From: Gracilariopsis chorda
Taxonomy: Eukaryota; Rhodophyta; Florideophyceae; Gracilariales; Gracilariaceae
Direction of reading: 5' to 3'
NCBI GenBank assembly: GCA_003194525.1
Contig: NBIV01000061.1
Coordinates: 186,001-250,000 of the forward strand
DNA: 64,000 nt
The notes below the pieces were generated by a model. It made no database searches. It worked only from the letters and a program-made list of their open reading frames with translations, and had not been told where the DNA came from. Below, one piece after another: positions 32,380 through 41,777 of this stretch; the stretch's first letter is position 1; each line of letters starts with the position of its first letter. The position numbers were made by a program, and so were the translations under genes.

Positions 32380-32894
32380 AGTGAAGGCCGAGGAGATAAC
32401 TGCTCCTTCCCGCTACGCCCTAGCAGAGTGGGATTGTGATATCTCATGATAGATTCCGGACCGACACCCCTCCTCGAGATCTGCAGAAGCGAACGCCCGA
32501 TCTTCTGCAGACTGCGGAATATCCGAAAGCTCCGTGCCCCATCCTGGCTTGAACGGGACTGAATGCCTCTCGAAAATTCCTCACTGGATCGCCCGGCGGA
32601 GATAATCCGAGCAACCCAACTGACGCCATTCTTCGAAGTGGGCTTTTGGCCCACGGCAAAGAGGGCGCCCGTTCCCAATGGTGGCTAATTGCCGCCCGCG
32701 GCGCCTCCGCCTCAAGCTCGCTTCGTTGCGTTACTGGCATTAAGGGTGGCGACCGCTTTCATAAGTTGTGTGGAGAGGTGAGCATCGAGCTTCTCCAATG
32801 GCTCGACGAGGTCATCAGCAGCAGTCATGTCATTATGCTGCTCAAGACTAGGCATGAAAAGCTTTGCATACGTTGGATCTCGCGCAACCAGTTT

Positions 32895-33368
32895 TTAGAA
32901 CTCAACGCGTAGCCCAGTTACTCGAAGTTCATAGCGAACAGCCACAATGGCCCAAACATCAAAGACTTCAGCGTGATCGAAGCTCTTCTGCTCCTGCGCT
33001 TCCTGTCGTAGAGAAATGGCTGCCTGGTGAAACGCTATCCAGTAGCCAGAAGCATTGGTGTAGTTGGCTTCATATTCTACTACAGATCGCATGCTCTTAT
33101 GCGCCTCCATCCCCTTGCGTATGGGCCACTCACGATGCTTGAAGAAGCCGCCCGTGAAAGCACCAACGCTGGGGACTTGCTCGTATGGGTAGCGGCTTAG
33201 GCCGGAGTCCTTGTCGTTCCGACAACGTCGGGCTATCTTGGCATACGCTTGCACCCATTTTACCTTGATTTCAGCTTCGGAGATAAACTTCCCCTTTGCG
33301 ACCAGTTTAGCCTTGGAGAGGAGCTCGTCCGCTAAATTGGAGCTGTTAGATAGATCCATGGTGGACAT
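32895..33368 (-). CDS. gag-like ORF of the DIRS-like element
   Basis: 157 codons beginning near the right direct repeat, in the first-ORF position. The sequence is helical, with Lys/Glu-rich start, then WVQAYAKIARRCRNDKDSG and an aromatic C-terminal half. No recognised domain. The open frame between 32678 and 32352 may be its continuation in another frame. Called gag by position. Confidence 0.5.
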   Translation of the reverse strand: MSTMDLSNSSNLADELLSKAKLVAKGKFISEAEIKVKWVQAYAKIARRCRNDKDSGLSRYPYEQVPSVGAFTGGFFKHREWPIRKGMEAHKSMRSVVEYEANYTNASGYWIAFHQAAISLRQEAQEQKSFDHAEVFDVWAIVAVRYELRVTGLRVEF

Positions 33369-33453
33369 TGCGCAACTTGCACTTGGTCGGATTCATTTGA
33401 CCGCACAGTAGAAAAGTGCCTACCGCCAGATAGTTCTGAACACTCTCTTTTTT

Positions 33454-33654
33454 CAAAGAGAGAGGCATACTGTCTACGGTGGTGTTGTTTTCGCTCTTCC
33501 CTTTTGTGGAGCGGCGGCGGCGCCAACACGGATCCCGATCGGATCACGAAGCCAATCCGTACGTGGCGCGCACGCCACGCTCAGTACGTGGCCGGCCTTG
33601 CTATTCATATATTATTATTTCATCAGCATAAACCTCCGGTCTACACATGACGAA
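33454..33654 (-). repeat. Right direct repeat of the DIRS-like element
   Basis: Same orientation and length as 29393-29593, with the same end points. Confidence 0.9.
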
Positions 33655-34275
33655 GAATCAGACATTAATAAAATCACAGGTTACCAGATTAAGTGAACAG
33701 CCACTCTATTTACGGTTACTGGGTGTATAGGATTATAGTTTTATTTTAATGGATTCAAGCTTTGGCAGAACTTGGCTTTCTTGCATTGCTGGCACTGACC
33801 CGATTTCATTGAGCTTCACTATGCCACCTACTGGCGCTGCGTAGCACCAGGACTTCAGTTTCCAGGGCAAATGATACCCATGAGGGAAGGGGGGGGAGAG
33901 GCGGGAAAGACAAAGGCAGATGGTGCCATCACTTCGAGGAGCGCGGCCAAGTGCATTGCTGCTGCTCGTTGTCGGGGATCGTTGTCGACGACGACGACGA
34001 TCGACAACGCGGCATGCTTTAACCTAGAAATGAATTCTTTTTAGCGTTCCTCGAAATCCGATTTTTTTGTTCTGAACGGTAAAAGGTCAACCTAGTAACC
34101 CTAGGCTACCACACAGATCTGAACAAGGACACTGCTCCAATCTCAACCCCATGTTCATGACTTCAAAGTGTTTTCCTAGCTAGAGATAGAGCGAAGAATA
34201 TCTAACCCTTACCATCTTATTTTAGATTCAGCGCTTTCTTGCATTCCTCACAGGACATCACGTAAAGGCTTCGCC
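33655..34275. other. Spacer upstream of the SET-domain gene
   Basis: Contains a purine run (ggggggggagaggcgggaaag, about 33890) and a palindromic (CGA)n stretch near 33970-34010. The promoter of the next gene should be here; no clear TATA box is seen. Confidence 0.4.
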
Positions 34276-35763
34276 ATGACAGATCTTTACCTCTCCGCAC
34301 TGAACATACCAAACCAAATAGGCGTCCACTCCGTTGTCTTACTCCATAGCGATTCATCACCCACTATGTCTTTTATTGCGTCTTCCCTACCTGCCTTTAA
34401 CAAACGCCACGCCCAATCTCTCTGTCGTCGCCGGTCACGAATTTCGCTGTCCCTTTCTCCCTCGAGTATTCCTCGGGTTGTGAAGAACCCAAGAGCAAAA
34501 AAATCAGCTGTGTTTGTTGAATGGCTGAAAGAGAATGGAATGTACCTTTCGGAAGTCGCTACTTGGGGCCGCCCGATGCATCCCCTAGCCATTGCCGATG
34601 AAACTATAGATGACGGGGAAGTATCTGGGCGCGGCTTAATCGCAATGAAACCAATCTTGCAGGGAGAGGCCGTTTTTGAGATTCCCTATGAACTGATTCT
34701 GACAAAAGAAGTCGCTTTGCGCAGTCTTCCTCTTCCGGAAAATGTCGATGACTACATTGCAATTGCATGTCTTCTCGTCTCTGAACGAGCAAAGGGTGAA
34801 AAGAGCTTCTGGAAACCTTACTTTGACGTCCTTCCGCTTGATGAGGAGCTAATCCCATTATTCCGCTGGTCCGAAGAGGACCTAGCGTTGCTTGCTGGAA
34901 GTCCATGCATTGCCGCGAGCAAAAGCCTGGGCTTGAAACTCGAGGCAGAATTCCAATCTGCAAACGAAATGTATTTCGAAAACAACAGGGAAACGTTTCC
35001 GGAAGACGTTTTTAACCAGGAGGCTTGGGAATGGGCGTTTGCGATTCTTTTTTCTCGTGCAATTATGCTCACAGCGGAGCAGAGAATTGGGCTCGTACCT
35101 TACGCCGACCTTTTGAATCACAATCCGTTCTGCTCAACTTATATTGATGTGCATACGAAACCGCTTCTTGATCGCAAAGTGGTGGCTTTATACACAGATA
35201 GGCCGTACAACAAGATGGATCAAGTTTTTGTCACATACGGTCCAAAATCCAATTCTGATTTGCTCCTCTTGTACGGGTTTGTGTCAGATAGAAATCCTTA
35301 TGACTCAGTAGAACTCGTGGTGTCGCTCTCAGAATCGGATCCTCTGTACGAGAGAAAGCTAGCGTATTTGGCACAGTCGGGCATCTCTTCTACTTCAACA
35401 TTTCCTCTCTATCGCGACAGATACCCCATGGAATTGGTGGAGTTTCTGCGATTCTGCGTAGCGGATGAGGCAGAATTCACCTCCGCTGACTTTGGAGACT
35501 TCATCAATGAGTCCAACGAGACACAGGTTGCACGCGCGTTGGTCGATGCCTGCCAGGCAGCTCTTGACGCGTACCCCCAAACAAGGGAGGAGGACGACAA
35601 ACTCATGGCGACCCGGAGCATGTTTCAGTTGCTCAGCTTAAAGCAGAGATGGGCTGTGCGGCAGAGGAGAGCAGAGAAGCGCATTCTGGAACGCACGATA
35701 GTAAACATAGAGAAGGAGATGTCTGATCCGACTTTTATGTTTACCGAAGTGAATGCCACATGA
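34276..35763 (+). CDS. Plastid-type SET-domain protein lysine methyltransferase (Rubisco LSMT-like)
   Basis: 495 aa, one uninterrupted exon. The family uses S-adenosylmethionine to trimethylate lysines on Rubisco large subunit, aldolase and related proteins. Motifs: SGRGLIAMKPILQGE at 117-131, FWKPYFDVLP at 178-187, the SET core LVPYADLLNHNP at 273-284 and YGPKSNSDLLLLYGF at 321-335. A helical substrate-binding region follows to the end. Length is normal for the family. The first 80 residues are Ser/Arg-rich and poor in acids, as in a transit peptide. The second ATG (34366, residue 31, MSFIASSLPAFNKRH) looks like the more natural transit-peptide start. ATTAAA at 35833 may be the polyadenylation signal. 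The gene converges on clpP with a 117-bp gap. Substrate is not predictable from sequence alone. Confidence 0.9.
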   Translation: MTDLYLSALNIPNQIGVHSVVLLHSDSSPTMSFIASSLPAFNKRHAQSLCRRRSRISLSLSPSSIPRVVKNPRAKKSAVFVEWLKENGMYLSEVATWGRPMHPLAIADETIDDGEVSGRGLIAMKPILQGEAVFEIPYELILTKEVALRSLPLPENVDDYIAIACLLVSERAKGEKSFWKPYFDVLPLDEELIPLFRWSEEDLALLAGSPCIAASKSLGLKLEAEFQSANEMYFENNRETFPEDVFNQEAWEWAFAILFSRAIMLTAEQRIGLVPYADLLNHNPFCSTYIDVHTKPLLDRKVVALYTDRPYNKMDQVFVTYGPKSNSDLLLLYGFVSDRNPYDSVELVVSLSESDPLYERKLAYLAQSGISSTSTFPLYRDRYPMELVEFLRFCVADEAEFTSADFGDFINESNETQVARALVDACQAALDAYPQTREEDDKLMATRSMFQLLSLKQRWAVRQRRAEKRILERTIVNIEKEMSDPTFMFTEVNAT

Positions 35764-35880
35764 GCACAACCAACAACTGTAGAACGTGATACTCAAAAGC
35801 ACAGTATCCGCCTAGCTCAGGGGAAAACCGGTATTAAACTATAAACCAAGTTCGTTCTTCTTTCAACAAGAAGGTAATTA

Positions 35881-36690
35881 CTAAAGGACTGGCTTCGGAG
35901 GCTTTGGAAGTGTTCTCTTCGTTGGTATCACTTCATCTATAATGCCGTAATCAAGCGCTTCCTCAGGGGCCATGAAAAAGTCTCTATCGGTATCACGCTC
36001 AATGGTGGCCAGATCTTGACCCGTAGCGCCTGACAGGTAGCCGTTTAAAAGGCTGCGAATGAAGAGGATTTCCTTCGCCTGAATCTCAATATCCGCAGCT
36101 TGACCCTGTGCACCACCCAGAGGTTGGTGAATCATGATGCGGGCGTTTGGCAAACTCTTTCTCTTCCCTTTCGCACCGGCAGAGAGCAGAAATGCCCCCA
36201 TAGAGGCCGCAGTTCCAAAGCATATTGTAGCCACGTCACAAGGGATGTACTGCATGGTGTCAAAAATGGCAAGGCCAGCACTTACAGAACCGCCTGGTGA
36301 GTTAATGTACAAAGTGATATCTTTGGAGGGGTCATCAGCTGAGAGGAAGAGCATCTGCGCCACGAGAGCGTTGGCAACTTCGTCATCGACTTGACGCCCC
36401 AGGAGCAAAATGCGATCTTTGGCAAGACGGGAATAGACGTCCATTTGATTTTCGCCGAAAGTGACCATAGGGACTGGCGCCGGCGGCTTCCTTTGTGGAC
36501 GCGGCCCACGAAGCTCCATTGTGACCGAATGGCGTCGAAGACACCTCCATGTCGGGCGTGATTGAGACGTTTGGCCGTGTGACCGAATGGAAGGAGCGGC
36601 GAAAGAGGAATGCCGCAACCCCCCGTGGGAGGACATGACAAAGCCAATCATGATGGATGCCTGTTCCGTTGCGTTGATGACTCTTTCCAA
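35881..36690 (-). CDS. clpP: ATP-dependent Clp protease proteolytic subunit, nuclear-encoded, probably plastid
   Basis: 269 aa, one exon. The mature ClpP domain begins around residue 75 ([18 protein letters not shown]). Catalytic triad: Ser163 in [12 protein letters not shown], His188 in [10 protein letters not shown] and Asp237 in [22 protein letters not shown] is the substrate-groove strand. The 70-residue N-terminal extension is rich in Ser, Arg and His and almost free of acids, which suits organelle import. Red algal plastid genomes lack clpP, so a nuclear copy is expected; mitochondrial targeting is the alternative. It would form a tetradecamer with a ClpC/X chaperone. Start: ATG at 36690; in-frame ATGs follow at residues 14 and 19. 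Confidence 0.95.
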   Translation of the reverse strand: MERVINATEQASIMIGFVMSSHGGLRHSSFAAPSIRSHGQTSQSRPTWRCLRRHSVTMELRGPRPQRKPPAPVPMVTFGENQMDVYSRLAKDRILLLGRQVDDEVANALVAQMLFLSADDPSKDITLYINSPGGSVSAGLAIFDTMQYIPCDVATICFGTAASMGAFLLSAGAKGKRKSLPNARIMIHQPLGGAQGQAADIEIQAKEILFIRSLLNGYLSGATGQDLATIERDTDRDFFMAPEEALDYGIIDEVIPTKRTLPKPPKPVL

Positions 36691-37042
36691 ATGTTAATCG
36701 TCTAGATGCACCCTTGGTAGTAGAGGCAGAGTCAAATTAAGAGCAGCACGACTGAACAAGCTTACGGCGATGCCGGGGGGTTTGGTGGGGAATGTGCGGA
36801 GTTTGAAGAACGAGAGATGGCGATGTTCACCCCTGTGGTTGTTTGTCTTTACGTCGAGCTCAATAAAAATTATCAGAGCAGGTAGCCCCCTTAACCCTTG
36901 CCCCCCTCAGTAACCTTTTCGGAATACCGGACACACGGAACTCCATCTACGAAATTCGTAGATTTCGTACTACGAAGGTGCCGCTTCCATTCCAGCTCTG
37001 TGATACAGAAATGCAATGATCTTGCCGAAACCCATCTCCGTG
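36691..37042. other. Spacer between clpP and the monooxygenase gene
   Basis: Must contain the clpP promoter and the 3' end of the monooxygenase transcript. No TATA box or AATAAA in the needed orientation is evident. AATAAA on the plus strand near 36862 has no gene to serve. Confidence 0.4.
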
Positions 37043-38383
37043 TCATGCCCTTCCCGAGAATTCGCCGCTCGGGGTCGCTTGAGCTTTGGATACGTCAGGA
37101 TCCTCACAACCTGTGACGTCTTCGCCATCCACGAAGACTCTCCATTCTCCCGGCCCAGGTCCCAGCAACCGGTACTCGCGTTCCCTGAATTCTGTAAAGT
37201 CCCTTCTTCTGGCTGATGATGAGTCATGCGCTACCTCAACTTCGCTCGTGCTGACCGGTTCCCTGCCAGCCAAACTGGCCAGCTCTCTGCGATATTCCCA
37301 TTGTTTTGCCCCGAACTTATGATAGTACTTGTCTTCTACAGCCGGTGGACGGTCTCGTTCGTGTAGTAGTCTAAGTCTCCTCATTGATATCTTCCCCCTA
37401 TACAATGCTATGAGGAACGCAATTTGGTCTTGAAACAGTGGAAAAGGTATGACGGACCAAGGCAATCCTGGGAAAGCCAGCGTTACATCCTGTTTTGCGA
37501 CAAGGTGCTTTATCAAGCCCTTGACGCAGTGTCCGTTTCGAGACACGGATACCCCAGCTTCTCCTGGTTTCAGGAATGGAAAACCATACTTGTATCCGGT
37601 GCAATTCAGAACGTAGTCGATGTCCCTGATAATTGTATTATCCACCAGTTGAATGTCCCGTCCACCGACAAACCTCTCAACCTGCGGGACTTCAGTAATA
37701 TACGACCGTACTTCATCCTTGAACAGTGCAGTCGGTTGCCTATGTGAGATGTACAAATGTGATGCAAAATGCGAGATCTCATATCCGATGTCCATCCCGG
37801 ACGGTCCGCTCCCAATCACTAAAACTCGTTTATCTGTAAATTCGTGAGGTTCTTTATAGTGTTGCGAGTGGCTTATTACGCCACCACTCCTAACGAAAGA
37901 GTCAGAGCCTGGAGCAGACCACTTGTTTGGAACACTATAATGGCCGTTGCACACAACAACGGCGTCCGCATAAGTCATTAGCTTCGGCTCGCATTCTATT
38001 CTCCATGCTTCTCCCTGCTTTGTCACAGCAGTCACTCGAGTATTGAGGCGAATAAGGTCGTGTAATTTGTGCTTCTCTGCGAAGTTCTGGAGATACTTCA
38101 GAACTTGTGCATGTTCCACAAACGAGTTTGCGTTTTCCGCGAACGGTTCCTCTCTGTAGCACATGATTTCTTTTGGTATATTGCATCGCAAAGACTTGTA
38201 CATCGCAGAGGTGGCGGACGGGTCAGATGAATACATCCACGTGCCTCCGATGTGGGATGTGGCCTCAAAAACCTGTGCAGTAAAGCCCTCTTCTTTAAAC
38301 AACCGAGCTGCCATCAAGCCACAAGCACCAGCTCCTATGATGCAGATTCTAGAAGCAGATGGATCAAGCGGTAGCTTCGACAT
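37043..38383 (-). CDS. Flavin-containing monooxygenase
   Basis: 446 aa, one exon, ATG at 38383. The family uses FAD, NADPH and O2 to oxygenate N or S atoms of small substrates. Motifs: FAD-binding IIGAGACGLMAARLF with GxGxxG at 17-22; HIGGTWMY at 44-51, the usual GG-W strand; GGVISHSQHYKEP at 167-179, matching the FMO signature; NADPH-binding VIGSGPSGMDIG with GxGxxG at 191-196; and NCTGYKYGFPFL at 260-271, the ATGY-type motif. Length is close to yeast and plant FMOs and shorter than animal forms, which carry a C-terminal membrane anchor absent here. The last 60 residues are Arg/Glu-rich and not part of the catalytic core. Substrate unknown. Confidence 0.92.
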   Translation of the reverse strand: MSKLPLDPSASRICIIGAGACGLMAARLFKEEGFTAQVFEATSHIGGTWMYSSDPSATSAMYKSLRCNIPKEIMCYREEPFAENANSFVEHAQVLKYLQNFAEKHKLHDLIRLNTRVTAVTKQGEAWRIECEPKLMTYADAVVVCNGHYSVPNKWSAPGSDSFVRSGGVISHSQHYKEPHEFTDKRVLVIGSGPSGMDIGYEISHFASHLYISHRQPTALFKDEVRSYITEVPQVERFVGGRDIQLVDNTIIRDIDYVLNCTGYKYGFPFLKPGEAGVSVSRNGHCVKGLIKHLVAKQDVTLAFPGLPWSVIPFPLFQDQIAFLIALYRGKISMRRLRLLHERDRPPAVEDKYYHKFGAKQWEYRRELASLAGREPVSTSEVEVAHDSSSARRRDFTEFREREYRLLGPGPGEWRVFVDGEDVTGCEDPDVSKAQATPSGEFSGRA

Positions 38384-38999
38384 GATGCATTAACGGAAAG
38401 GCCTCGAGCATGCAACCAAGGAGTTCGACCGCCCTTAATAAGCGAAGCTTAAAGTCTTCTGGCAAACACGGATCTTGACGGCGCGTCACGTGTGTTTGAG
38501 GCTCAGAAGCCTTCATCCAGGTCCTGGCCACAGCAAGCCAAAAATTATCACACTGTGGCAACCTTACTGTAGATAGCCCTTCCCTTGCTGTATCTACGAC
38601 AGGAACAGTTAACAATCTACACCAAATCATCATTTCTTGTGCTCTCGAAGATTCATTCTTGACAAGATGTGAAATCTCAATTTCACAGCTCGTTACTTCC
38701 GGACCTCCATTTCAAGCAATGCACTTCGATATGTACTTGATCATGAGAGCGCTCTCTCTTCGCTGCCCTTAATGCCTTGCCAACGTGTTTGCCGCCGACT
38801 TGTCAAACCGAAATGTATGCCTCGGCGCTGGCACAACATCTTACGCTACACGTACAATGTTTCTGTGATGACTGTCTGGTTCGTCATAGGCTCGTGAAGT
38901 CCTCTCCTCGCGGTGCTTTGAAACCAAATGCTTGGCTATATGATTCACCTCTCCACATCGTAGCGATACGGCCTGCACCGATTGCCATGACGATCCTCA
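38384..38999. other. Divergent intergenic region
   Basis: Separates the minus-strand monooxygenase from the plus-strand gene at 39142 and should hold both promoters. Open frames here lack motifs. Confidence 0.4.
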
Positions 39000-39007
39000 T
39001 ATAAAAG
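39000..39007 (+). promoter_or_regulatory. TATA box for the 350-aa gene
   Basis: TATAAAAG, 135 bases before the ATG at 39142. Canonical sequence and suitable distance for a short 5' leader. Confidence 0.65.
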
Positions 39008-39141
39008 CATCGTCAAGCGTCAAACATCTTCCTTCAGAGAATGCTTGTACCCGCCCTCAGCTCTTTCCCTCACCTCCTTGGAGAACAACATTCGCCTTCT
39101 TGATATCTTAAGGACAAACGGACAGCAAGTGCATCGCGATT

Positions 39142-40194
39142 ATGTTTAGCGCCTTCTCTGACGTTGAAAGCGGTGAGGAAGATATTGGAACCCCACCGTC
39201 AAGCAATGCGTCGTCACCAAAGCTCGACTCAACGCCCGAAATGCCAACTTTTTCTGGTCTAGCGGGCAACGAAAGTGAACGCGATCAACAGGTGCCAATG
39301 AGGATGGATCAATTTGCGCTCAATGCGAGCCAGACCAACTATATCTATCGCTCGAATACAGAAGATGATCTCTCTTTTGTATTTCGCTTCCATTTCGGCA
39401 TACAAAAGTTTCAGAACCCGTCGTCGGAACAGATGAGGCAGCCGATGCACATCGAACAATCTAGTTCGGGAGAGAGCGACACCGAAATACCTCACTCCAT
39501 CTTTCCGTCCGAACCGGCTGGTAGATGCCGCCAGCGGTTTGACAATCCTCGGCACCAGAGCGTCCCTGCGAGCACTGGACTGAGTGGCGTGGAATTACTC
39601 AAAAGCCCGTGCATTTCACCCCCAGAACCCGATGAGAACTTGCATGAACACGGTGACACACAGCTTCAGCTTCCGAGCTTCTATCAGAGCACTGAGTCTG
39701 AGAGCAAGGAAGACATAGACAAATCCCCCGATTTACCACCACCTGGGTCTGAAAAGAGATTGCAGGAACTAAGCCCTCCGAGCTCGTGTGAGAACACTTT
39801 CTCAGGAAGCGCCTCTGCGCCAGATGACCAATACCGCCCATCTCCGGTGTCTGCTTATCAGAACAATGCCTCAGGCAGCGCTGCAGTATGTGATAATGCG
39901 TGCATTACATATCCGGAATCAAAGGGCTCGGAATGCGGTAAACGCCAGGTTCCGAGGCCTTCCAGGGATAGCTCGATTCTGGAGTCAGGCTTTACGGAAA
40001 CATCCGATATCGAGCGCACCAATGAAACAAAGACACGGCCAAAGATAAGAAAGAACCGCAAGCACGGTTCAATATGGAAACGCATCCGCGAACATGCATT
40101 TTCCGCTATCACATACCTGCGATCGGCACCTCGCAGAGCGTTTAGCATTCTTGGAAGCATCTGTCGGCGAGTAGCTAGGCTATTCAGCAGATAG
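39142..40194 (+). CDS. Hypothetical protein, disordered with basic C-terminus (350 aa)
   Basis: I do not recognise it. It has one exon from ATG to TAG, with a TATA box 135 bases upstream and AATAAA about 35 bases after the stop, so the gene looks real. The protein is almost entirely low-complexity hydrophilic: Ser, Pro, Glu and Asp dominate residues 1-290, with repeated SPP/PPS and Ser-acidic patches that could be casein-kinase sites. The last 50 residues are strongly basic and amphipathic (KIRKNRKHGSIWKRIREHAF, then RRVARLFSR), able to bind nucleic acid or membrane. No cysteine pattern, signal peptide or long hydrophobic helix. Possibly a lineage-specific regulatory protein; this is a guess. 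Confidence 0.7.
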   Translation: MFSAFSDVESGEEDIGTPPSSNASSPKLDSTPEMPTFSGLAGNESERDQQVPMRMDQFALNASQTNYIYRSNTEDDLSFVFRFHFGIQKFQNPSSEQMRQPMHIEQSSSGESDTEIPHSIFPSEPAGRCRQRFDNPRHQSVPASTGLSGVELLKSPCISPPEPDENLHEHGDTQLQLPSFYQSTESESKEDIDKSPDLPPPGSEKRLQELSPPSSCENTFSGSASAPDDQYRPSPVSAYQNNASGSAAVCDNACITYPESKGSECGKRQVPRPSRDSSILESGFTETSDIERTNETKTRPKIRKNRKHGSIWKRIREHAFSAITYLRSAPRRAFSILGSICRRVARLFSR

Positions 40195-40533
40195 GGCGAA
40201 AAGCGGAAGTCGGCGCAAAGAAATCGGGAATAAAAACAAAAAAATAAGACGGAAAAGAACTTGCTCCCAAAAAGCAGGAATTCCCTTCTAAAAACCCAAG
40301 CAGTATGATACAGTGCGCGCAACTTCCTTAACCACACCCATCCACAAGCTTTCATTATGCGGTTCGGCATACAATCTCCGTATAACGCTGGGCTTGCACG
40401 ATGCAGATCAGTTAATTTATCACAGTTGTAGACATGTTTTATCATAGATACCCTTGGTAGTAACTAAGGTTCTACATTAGGACGCATGCGCAAATAAATG
40501 AGTCGGGCGCAGACACTCCCTCTGCCATACGAT
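40195..40533. other. 3' flank of the 350-aa gene up to copia-3
   Basis: Apart from the AATAAA signal nothing is recognised. copia-3 inserted about 340 bp beyond the gene. Confidence 0.5.
40229..40234 (+). terminator. Polyadenylation signal of the 350-aa gene
   Basis: AATAAA, about 35 bases after the stop codon, followed by an A-rich run. Confidence 0.6.
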
Positions 40534-40538
40534 ACTGC

Positions 40539-40788
40539 TATAGAAGGCTCAGTCATCCCCGCGCTCGGAGGGTTGGATAGTGAGAGGCAAAACGCGGGAG
40601 ACCGAGAGGGACGTAATTCTGCCGTTTTTCCTTGGCTGTCCGCTCCCTACGCCATCTTCGTGCTAGCGCGTCTTTATTCGTTTTAGTTCGCACTCTTCAA
40701 GGGCTCCCTTCTGCCTCCGCGCCGGGAAGAGCGCGGGAGGTGCTGGGGTTGCCGCTTGGTATGACAGTGTACACGTGTTTGTGTCACA
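40539..40788 (-). repeat. 3' LTR of copia-3 (250 bp)
   Basis: Same length as the 5' LTR and collinear with it throughout. Outer neighbour ACTGC at 40534-40538 is the target duplication. Confidence 0.92.
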
Positions 40789-41777
40789 TCCTCCCTGTTC
40801 TCGCGAAAATGTATAAGACGAGAATCAAAAATCACTGAGAGCGCGCGTGGCACTGTAGGTCAAGGGCGTGTGGTGCTGGCGCTACGGTGACAAGCGAGAC
40901 TCCGCCGACGTGCGGAACAGCGGCAGGTATACTATCGCGGCGCATACGTGCCAAAACTCGAAGTCGAATGGAGCGTGAAGCGAATGAACGTGGTGTTACG
41001 AGCGTTGCGCCCGGTGTCACGGGTAACTGAGCACGTGGACGAGATCTCCGAGCGCCTCAAGTCGTCCATCGGCGTACACATCCGACAGTGCCACCTGCAA
41101 ATGGAGCTGCACGGGCTGCCAGGCTCTGCACTGTAGCGCGACGCAGAAACGCATGTGATGCAGTACTGGCACTCCGCGAGCACAGCTATCAGCTTCGCAA
41201 AAGAAATCCAGCGCATCTGGGAAAGCGTGGGCACAAGTGGCACGGAGGTGTTTGTGTAGGGCGACTGCGCAAAGTGCAGATATGAGCTGGCAGACTTAAG
41301 GGCGGCGTGCTACTGGCGGGTGGCGACTTTTGCCACGCCAGCACCGACGTGTGGGGTCACAAAACGGCGGCAGCAGAGTCGGCAGGAACTGCGGCAACGG
41401 AAACGGCGAGAACGGCGGCGATGTTTTTAGCCCAGACAAATGCTCGGAATGAATCAACTAGCAGTAAGTGCGTGGTCTATGATGCGGTGGTCTGTGAGCT
41501 GGGGCGGTGGTTGGGAGAGAGGTTATGCTCTGTGCGGGGAGCGGTGGAGGCTTTGCGCGGCACCAAAGCTTCCGCACGGCTTGGAACGAAGGTGGTTTGG
41601 GTATTTAACATCTTTCGCACCGTTATGGATCAGGGTGGAAGCGATGTGGTTTTTGCATGTTTGGTGTCACACTGGAGGCGACAGAAGCAGCATTTAAACA
41701 GTGCAACTCCGCTGGAACCGAGGTACCATGGTCGATAGAGCGTCATAACAGAGATGTAACCTTCTTTTTGGTTTGTA

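Larger units (their letters stand above)
29393..33654 (-). mobile_element. Tyrosine-recombinase (DIRS-like) retrotransposon
   Basis: On the minus strand it has a gag-like ORF (33368-32895), reverse transcriptase (32379-31774), RNase H (31773-30724) and a tyrosine recombinase (30533-29661), which is the DIRS/Ngaro gene set and contains no integrase. The whole is framed by 201-bp direct repeats at 29393-29593 and 33454-33654, about 90 percent identical. No target duplication is expected for this class, and none was seen. Inverted terminal repeats typical of DIRS1 are not apparent, so the PAT/Ngaro-type direct-repeat arrangement is closer. Reading frames are partly broken. Confidence 0.85.

Noticed and set aside
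38777..39004. Plus-strand open frame upstream of the 350-aa gene
   Set aside because: Overlaps the TATA box, has no ATG at its start and no motif.
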